A stretch of 64,000 nucleotides of DNA from Dasypus novemcinctus (lineage: Eukaryota; Chordata; Mammalia; Cingulata; Dasypodidae), in assembly GCF_030445035.2 (NCBI RefSeq), contig NC_080676.1, positions 102,682,933 to 102,746,932 of the forward strand, read 5' to 3'. Shown one piece after another: positions 58,314-64,000 of the stretch. The position numbers and the translations under genes were made by a program. Numbering within the stretch: the first letter of the stretch is position 1; each line of letters begins with the position of its first letter. The notes below the pieces were generated by a model. That model had not been told where the DNA came from. It made no database searches and saw nothing but the letters and a program-made list of their open reading frames with translations.

Positions 58314-60849
58314 TTTAAACAAATCCATTTTATTGATATGTATTGATAAAGTGTACAATTTATCCAGTGTACAATTAAGGGTATTTGGTATAATCACATA
58401 GTTGTGTGTTCATCAAATCAATCATTATTAAAGCATTTTCATTATTTCAATAATAATAATAATAGACATAAAGCAGACAAAAAAGCAAGAAAATTCCTCA
58501 CCTCTCAATCTTTCTTTTTTTTTTAATTTTATTTATTTCTCCCCACTTGACCCCCTTCCCCAGTTGTCTGTTCTCTGTGTCCATTTGCTGTGTGTTCTTC
58601 TTTGTCCGCTTCTGTTGTTGTCAGCGGCATGGGAATTTGTGTCTCTTTGTGCATCATCTTGCTGCATCAGCTCTCCATGTGTGCAGTGCCATTCCTGGGC
58701 AGGCTGAACTTTCTTTTGTGCTGGGCAGCTCTCCTTAAGGGAGGTACTCCTTGTGTGTGGGGCTTCCCTATACAGGGGACACCCCTGCGTGGTACAGCAC
58801 TCCTTGAGCGGATCAGCACTGTGTGTGGGCAAGCTCCACACCGGTCAAGGAGGCCCGGGGTTTGAACCACGGACCTCCCATGTGGTAGACAGATGCCCTA
58901 TCCACTGGGCCAAGTCCACTTCCCACCTCTCAATCTCTTTCTTTCCCCTGTGGTAAATAGCTGCTATTTCTGCCTATTCTTTCACAATTATTTATTTGTC
59001 TATTAAGCAGTTTTAATGATATATATTCACATACCATATGATGTATCCAAAGTACATAATCAAAGGCTTTTAGTATAATTACAATGTTGTAAATACATCA
59101 TCTCAAAAATTTTAGAACGATTTCATTATCCCACAAAGAAAGACTCCACACCCCTTAGCATTCTTTCCTTTGCCCTACACAACCACTAATTGATGGATTT
59201 CATATAATCACATTTTGTGCATTTATCATCTCAAAATTTTACAATGATTCCATTCCACCACAAAGGTTCCATACCCCTTAGCATTTCTTCCTCAGTCCTA
59301 CATAATCACTAATCTAATTTCATCTTTGTAAATTGATTTATATCTACATTTTATATAAATGGAATCATAAAATATGAAGTATTCTGTGTCTGGTCTTCTT
59401 CACTTAGTATAAAGTATTTTTTGTCTGATATTAACATTTTGTAGTATTAACCTACATTTGTTCAGCTTCAAAGAAAAATGGTCTTATACATGCAATTTTA
59501 CCCATATTCATATTTCACATAATACATTTATACTGCACATATATTCAGTTCATAATAGGGCAATCATATAGTATTTGTCCTTTTGTATCTGGCTTGCTTC
59601 ACTTAACATAATGTCCTACAGGTTCATCCATGTTGTTGTATGTTTCATGACTTCATTTCTTCTTGCTGCTGCATAATATTCCATCATGTGTATACTCCAC
59701 AATTTGTTTATCCATCCAATAACTGACAGATACCTGGGTTGTTTCCAACTTTTGGCAATCGTGAATGACTGTTATGAAAATGTGAGTGCAGTTATCTATT
59801 CGTAACACTGCTCTCAGCTCTTCTGGGTAAACTAGCAATGTTATTGCTGAGTCCCACGGCAAGCCTAGATTCAACTTCCTTACAAACTGCCAAACAGTTC
59901 TCCATAGCAGCTATACCATTCTACACTCCCACCAACAGTGTATAAGTGTTCCTTTCTTACCACATCCTCTTCAACATTTATAGTTTTCTGACGTTTTCAT
60001 AGCAGCCAGTCTAATACATGTGAAATTATATCTCATTGTAGTTTGATTTACAGTTCCCTAAACACTAGTGATGTTGGACATGTTTTCATGTGTTGCTTTG
60101 ACAGTTGTGTTTCTTCTTTGGACAGTTGTCTTTTGCCCATTTTTAAATTGGATACTTTATCTTTTTATTGTTGAACAGTATGTTCTCCTTATATATCATG
60201 GACATTAAACCTTATTGGATATAAAATTGCCCAATATTTTCTCCTATTGAGTCAGCTACCTTTTCACCCCTTTGACCCTTTGAGGTGCAAAAGTGTTGAA
60301 TTTTGAGAAGGTCCCATTTATCTATTTTTTCTTTTGTTACTCATACTTTGAATGGAAGGCTTAAGAAACTACCACCTACCACAAGAATTGAAGGTGTTTC
60401 CCTACATTTTTTTCTAGGAGTTTTAAGGTTGTTGTTTTTATATTTAGTTCCTTGATCCATTTTGAGTTAATTTTTTATTAGGTGGAAGATAGGGGTCTCC
60501 TTTCTTCCTTTTGATATTGATATTCAATTCTCCCAGCGCCATTTGTGGAATAGACTGTTCTGGCCCAGCTGGGTGACCTTAACAGCCTTGTCAAAAACCA
60601 TTTGACTGTAAATGTGAGGCTCAATTTCTGAGTTCTCAGTTTAGTTCCATTGATCAATTTGTCTATTCTTATGCCAGTACCAAGCTGTTTTTATCAATGT
60701 AGCTAAATAATAAGCTTCAAAGTCAGGAAGTGACAGTCCTCCAACTTCATTCTTATTTTTTAAGACATTTTTGGCTCTTCAGGATCCCTTACCTTACCCT
60801 TCCATATAAATTTGATTATGGGCTTTTTTTATTTCTCTAACAGTCATTT
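58300..60849 (-). mobile_element. 5'-truncated L1 inserted in another L1
   Basis: A minus-strand L1 (58314-60835) with 3' UTR at the left and ORF2 C-terminal region at the right (60480-60835). The duplication TCTAACAGTCATTT at 58300-58313 and 60836-60849 is exact. Deleting it rejoins the host L1 ORF2 in order. It carries its own SINE at 58514-58923. Confidence 0.88.
58499..58940 (-). mobile_element. Armadillo-type SINE nested in the inserted L1
   Basis: The body (58514-58923) is flanked by CACCTCTCAATCTTT (58499-58513) and CACCTCTCAATCTCTTT (58924-58940). It is the youngest layer of this nest. Confidence 0.92.
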
Positions 60850-61110
60850 ATGAAAAAATAAAAATACCGATCCTAAAATTTATATGAAATTTCAGGGGAG
60901 CCCAAAAATTATAACAATCTTGAAAAAGAACAAAAGTTATAAGAATCATTCTTCCTGATTTCAAAACTTACTACAAAGTGACAGTAATCAAAATAATATC
61001 GCATTGGTTTTAGGATAGGCATGTAGATAAAAAGTATAACTGCAAATCAGAAATAAACCCATACATATGTGATCAATTGGTTTTTGCCAAGGATACCAAG
61101 GATGCAGTAA
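60850..61110 (+). pseudogene. L1 ORF2 fragment, right half
   Basis: Continues the L1 at 57630-58313: atcctaaaatttatatgaaa, then aaacttactacaaagtgaca, then a cattggttttaggataggca stretch, the usual L1 ORF2 C-terminal order. No frame remains open. Confidence 0.75.
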
Positions 61111-61239
61111 CTCAAGTTTTGGTTTTCTTTTACAAAGCTGCATTTGGAGACACTTTCTAATAGAGAAGTTTAGAAAAAGAGAAACAATTATATCTGAATT
61201 TATATTTTTCTAGGTAATCTTTCAGTCTGGTTGGTAAAG
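61111..61239. other. TMEM45A intron, unassigned
   Basis: AT-rich piece that might be the 3' part of the transcript-like segment to its right (minus strand). Confidence 0.3.
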
Positions 61240-61960
61240 CAAGTCCCCGGATGGTACCAGTATTTGCTCATGGCAAGTCCACAGGTGCTGTCCTCTAGAG
61301 CAGTTTGGTCCGATAGAGGTGAACAGTGCTGTTCCAGGGCGCTTCCAGGGGGTCAGGTTACCCTTGCACATTGAACATAATCTATTAGATGAACCACAAC
61401 GTCAACGTGTTTAAGCTTGGACTTGACACATATGCAAGAGTCCAAACTCCCATCTTGGTACTCGATTTGCAGATTAGTTGGTCCAGCAGCAAGTTTGTTA
61501 GCAGGTAGTTGGAATGCGAACTGTCCCTAATCAAGGGCACCTTCTGGTGCCTCTTTTAGTTTCCCTTTGGCTTCATTAACAGTCATATTTCCCCAGCACC
61601 ATCTTGCTTGACTGAACTCCCATGCTGCTTCAGGGGATAGCTCTTTGGTCCACCCCGCGGACCCCCACCAGCTCTGCATCTCCCGCGCCTTTCCCTGAGG
61701 GCTCCAGACACCCCAACAACACCGTGGAAACGCGGGACCGTCTGAACTAGGGTCAGAGAGACACGGGTCCTTCCTGGAAGTCAGTGGGAACCCCAAAACA
61801 AGTCCCTCCGTGACAGAGAGGGGTGGGTTGGAGCTACCAATTCTTCCTCACCAGTTACACGCAAGGAATGGCAAGGCACTCCTTAGGCGCGGTCACGCAC
61901 AGTTCTGCTGCGGTCAGCACCCGCCCAAGCTCCTCTGGTGCCCGGGCTAAGGACTCAGGG
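61240..61960 (-). other. CpG-containing segment of unknown origin, possible retrocopy
   Basis: This segment is GC-richer than its neighbours, with several CpGs (61655-61735 and 61885-61945). On the minus strand it has a GC-rich leader-like part, then an 89-codon open frame (61527-61796) ending at a TGA. Further codon-like text follows in another frame (for example LQIEYQDGSLDSC and KLKHVDVVVHLIDYVQ near 61370-61480). I do not recognise a protein. It could be a decayed processed gene copy, an LTR or ERV part, or an intronic regulatory element. Confidence 0.35.
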
Positions 61961-62319
61961 GAGGATCTTGAGGCTGTATGACCTGAGACCATGCTCAAAA
62001 CCTTCCGGGAGCTATGGGAGAAGTTAATGCTTACGCAGAAGCCCCAGGGCCCCTAGCTGCAGTAGTGGAAGGACACTTACAAGTTTTCCAGTACTTTTGA
62101 TCACCCAAACCTTGTAAAATGCAAAAATCCCTGGAATAATTTCATCATCCCAAATCCCTGCTCTCTCTCTGGTGACTAAAAATCTCTTCAAAGAAGTCTT
62201 CCCTATGAAACCACATTCACCTTTCACCCTAGATTTTCTTTACATTTATATACGTGTATTAGATTTTGACTTTTCAGACCCTGTAAAACATATGTTCACT
62301 GATTGGAATTCATGTTTAC
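61961..62319. other. TMEM45A intron, no feature recognised
   Basis: A minus-strand frame at 62024-62227 has no support. Confidence 0.4.
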
Positions 62320-62590
62320 AACATCATACCAAGGTTAGGGATTCAGTAGAATTAAATAGAAAGAGCCTGGAATATGAGCACCAAATAGACATACACGAGA
62401 ATCCTTTCTCCATTACTGTGCAATCTAGGACGACTAGCTTCATCCCTCTGAATCTTCCTTATCTCTAAATTGGGGGTGATAATACCTAACTTCCAGGTTG
62501 TCATGAGGACAAAAGGAAGCTATGTGTATATAAAAGCCCAGTATAGTGGCCGACATAGTTATTTTTCAACATATGCTACTTCCTTCCCAT
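62320..62590 (+). repeat. MIR SINE
   Basis: The order gagcctggaatatgagcacc, then ctctgaatcttccttatctc, then ggttgtcatgaggacaaaag is the sense MIR, diverged. Confidence 0.6.
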
Positions 62591-62935
62591 TCCTGCCTTT
62601 ATATATTTCTTGACTATGTGTGCATTAGGTTATAAACTGCTGTAGAATCTGGATCTGCTTCCAAGCAAAAGCACCAGGTCAGAGTGCCAATATAACAGAC
62701 ATTCAGGTGTGTGATGAAGATGAGGAAACACAACTTCCTCCTAGTTGCTCTGTCAACACCCCGTGAGGGCCAGTGAGCCACACCAGGACACGTAACTTCT
62801 TAGAGGCCCACATTCTCACTATAGGCCGGCATAACAGAGGGAAGTCTCTGGGTTCTAGAAAAAACTGCCCCACCAACAAAGGGAAAAGGTTATAAACAGA
62901 GACACCAGGGACATTAACCAGAGGACCCAACTCAC
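62591..62935 (-). other. TMEM45A intron next to an exon
   Basis: No repeat recognised. The right end is the splice donor GTGAGT (minus strand, plus-strand 62930-62935). Confidence 0.5.
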
Positions 62936-63120
62936 CTGCCAGAACCAGCTCCCCTGGAACAGGATTAAGCTTGACAGCAGAAGCTCCAGAACAATATTGC
63001 TCCGCATGAAGAAATACATGAAGGCAAGCAGGCCTGCCACAATGATGATCAAGACCAGAAGCTGGTGCACATAGAGGTCCAGCATTTCCCGGCCATGAGT
63101 ATGGTTGTAGAAGACAAAAG
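62936..63120 (-). CDS. TMEM45A: TMEM45A, third-last coding exon
   Basis: This 185-bp minus-strand exon has acceptor TTCTATTAG before it (AG at 63121-63122) and donor GTGAGT after it. The first two bases (CT) complete a codon begun in an upstream exon outside the window. Reading is then open: FVFYNHTHGREMLD, a hydrophobic span (LLVLIIIVAGLLAFMYFF), and SSLILFQGSWFWQ. FYNHTHGREMLD is diagnostic for TMEM45A against TMEM45B. The ATG inside (REM) is not a start. With the exons at 55855-56000 and 48522-48615 it encodes about 140 residues, roughly the C-terminal half. The gene is transcribed leftward. Confidence 0.96.
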
Positions 63121-63829
63121 CTAATAGAAGGGAAAAACAGCTTATCTTTTACAATGTAACCAAGGGCCATTGCTGATTCTCTATTTCAGTGTTTCTTACT
63201 TGATTCTTCTTCTCTTTCCTTCTTCCTTTTTCTGTCCCTCTCCCTTGCTCTTTCTTTCTCATGTCCACAAAATTTTGCTTGCATACATTTGTCCAAAAGG
63301 TCAGGTGACCTCTGCTTCCCACAGTAGTGGAATCCTCTAGCATTTTTGGAGCCATCACTACCTCTTTCGAATGGAAACTTTGAAATCTAACACTACTTTT
63401 TCCTTCCCCAAGCTTTTTTCTCTTCTCTAATACATCAGAAAATTGTCAACTAACTATATTTTGAAGCTCTTCCATGCAGGAGAATCACTGATAAGCATGA
63501 GGGAGCTGGGAGAGCAGGAGCTAAGGTGAATACAGGGGTGAAGCTCTCTTCAATGGAATTGAATCCAATGGATTATACACAGAATCAAACTATAGTGGAC
63601 TGTGCTGAGTGGGAAAAGATGATCTGGATGCCCCCATGATGTAGTAACTTTTTAAATCTCATAGACAAATTCCAGCTTCATCATCATCCTTTTCATTTAC
63701 ACAAGGAGAAAAATCTTTGGCATCCTGCCTATAGCATCCAAATATATGTCACTGTGGTTCAGACACATGGACCTATCAATTAAGGCTGCCCCAAGAGACC
63801 AACAGTATGTTATTGTAAAGAGTTAGACA
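63121..63829 (-). other. TMEM45A intron, no feature recognised
   Basis: A pyrimidine-rich stretch near 63195-63260 lies upstream of the exon. No further exon is found up to the window end. Confidence 0.5.
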
Positions 63830-64000
63830 AATGTAGCATTAATGTGGGAAAAGTGGCCATGGTAGATGCTGAGGGTAGGGAAAGGGAAGAAGAGATATGA
63901 TGTGGGGGCATTTTCAGGACTTGGAACTGTCCTGGGTGGTACTGCAGGGAGAGTTGCTGGACATTGTAAGCCCTGCCATGGTCCACTGGGTGGATTAGGT
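63830..64000 (+). repeat. L1 3' UTR-type copy, cut by the window edge
   Basis: Collinear with 53600-53765 (gggaagaagagatatgatgt, then a gttgctggacattgtaagcc stretch). The remainder lies outside the window. Confidence 0.7.

Noticed and set aside
61527-61796. 89-codon frame as a real exon
   Set aside because: No recognised homologue, and splice sites on both sides were not found; kept only as an unexplained segment.
62855-63085. 76-codon frame starting at an internal ATG as a small membrane protein
   Set aside because: The frame is right for TMEM45A but it runs past the splice donor into intron; the ATG is an internal methionine.
62703-63170. 155-codon minus-strand frame as a complete gene
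   Set aside because: It is a shifted frame over the TMEM45A exon; the true frame is open only between the splice sites at 62936 and 63120.

Overview
This is a window of eukaryotic, almost certainly mammalian, genomic DNA. It is intron-rich and repeat-dense, with no operons. Two things point to a xenarthran, most likely an armadillo such as Dasypus novemcinctus. The first is the repeated tRNA-headed SINE of the armadillo DAS type (seven clear copies plus two of related types, on both strands, most with perfect or near-perfect target-site duplications). The second is a lineage-type L1 3' UTR seen several times. The species is inferred from repeat families; nothing in the window names it.

Only one real protein-coding gene is visible. 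Three consecutive coding exons of TMEM45A lie on the minus strand at 62936-63120, 55855-56000 and 48522-48615. They join in frame through consensus splice sites and end at a TGA stop. They encode roughly the C-terminal half of the protein; the 5' exons lie beyond the right edge. The introns (about 6.9 and 7.2 kb) are filled with L1, LTR, MIR and MER5-type repeats. One L1 insertion abuts the splice acceptor of the middle exon.

Layout: 1-8300 is a minus-strand L1 (ORF2, ORF1, 5' region), broken by an LTR of unknown class at its left edge, a solo LTR with a 5-bp duplication, and three SINEs, followed by L1 3' UTR copies. 8300-13300 holds an old MaLR-like LTR, SINEs and unique DNA. 13316-20200 is a tandem ERV-L structure with three LTRs and two internal segments. 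20200-34200 is mostly unique intergenic DNA with MIR, L2 and another ERV-L 3' fragment. 34205-45623 is a class I (gamma-type) endogenous retrovirus with both LTRs, a 4-bp ATAT duplication, a tRNA-Glu-like primer site and decayed gag, pol and env; an internally deleted L1 is inserted in its pol. 45624-48500 contains a dead processed copy of ACP1 (split by a SINE) and the TMEM45A 3' UTR. 48500-63120 is the TMEM45A gene body. The right end holds another L1 3' UTR copy.

All retroviral, LINE and retrocopy reading frames are broken; TMEM45A is the only gene here that looks functional. I found no CRISPR array, no bacterial-type system, and no clearly novel coding system. The least explained segment is a CpG-containing stretch at 61240-61960.
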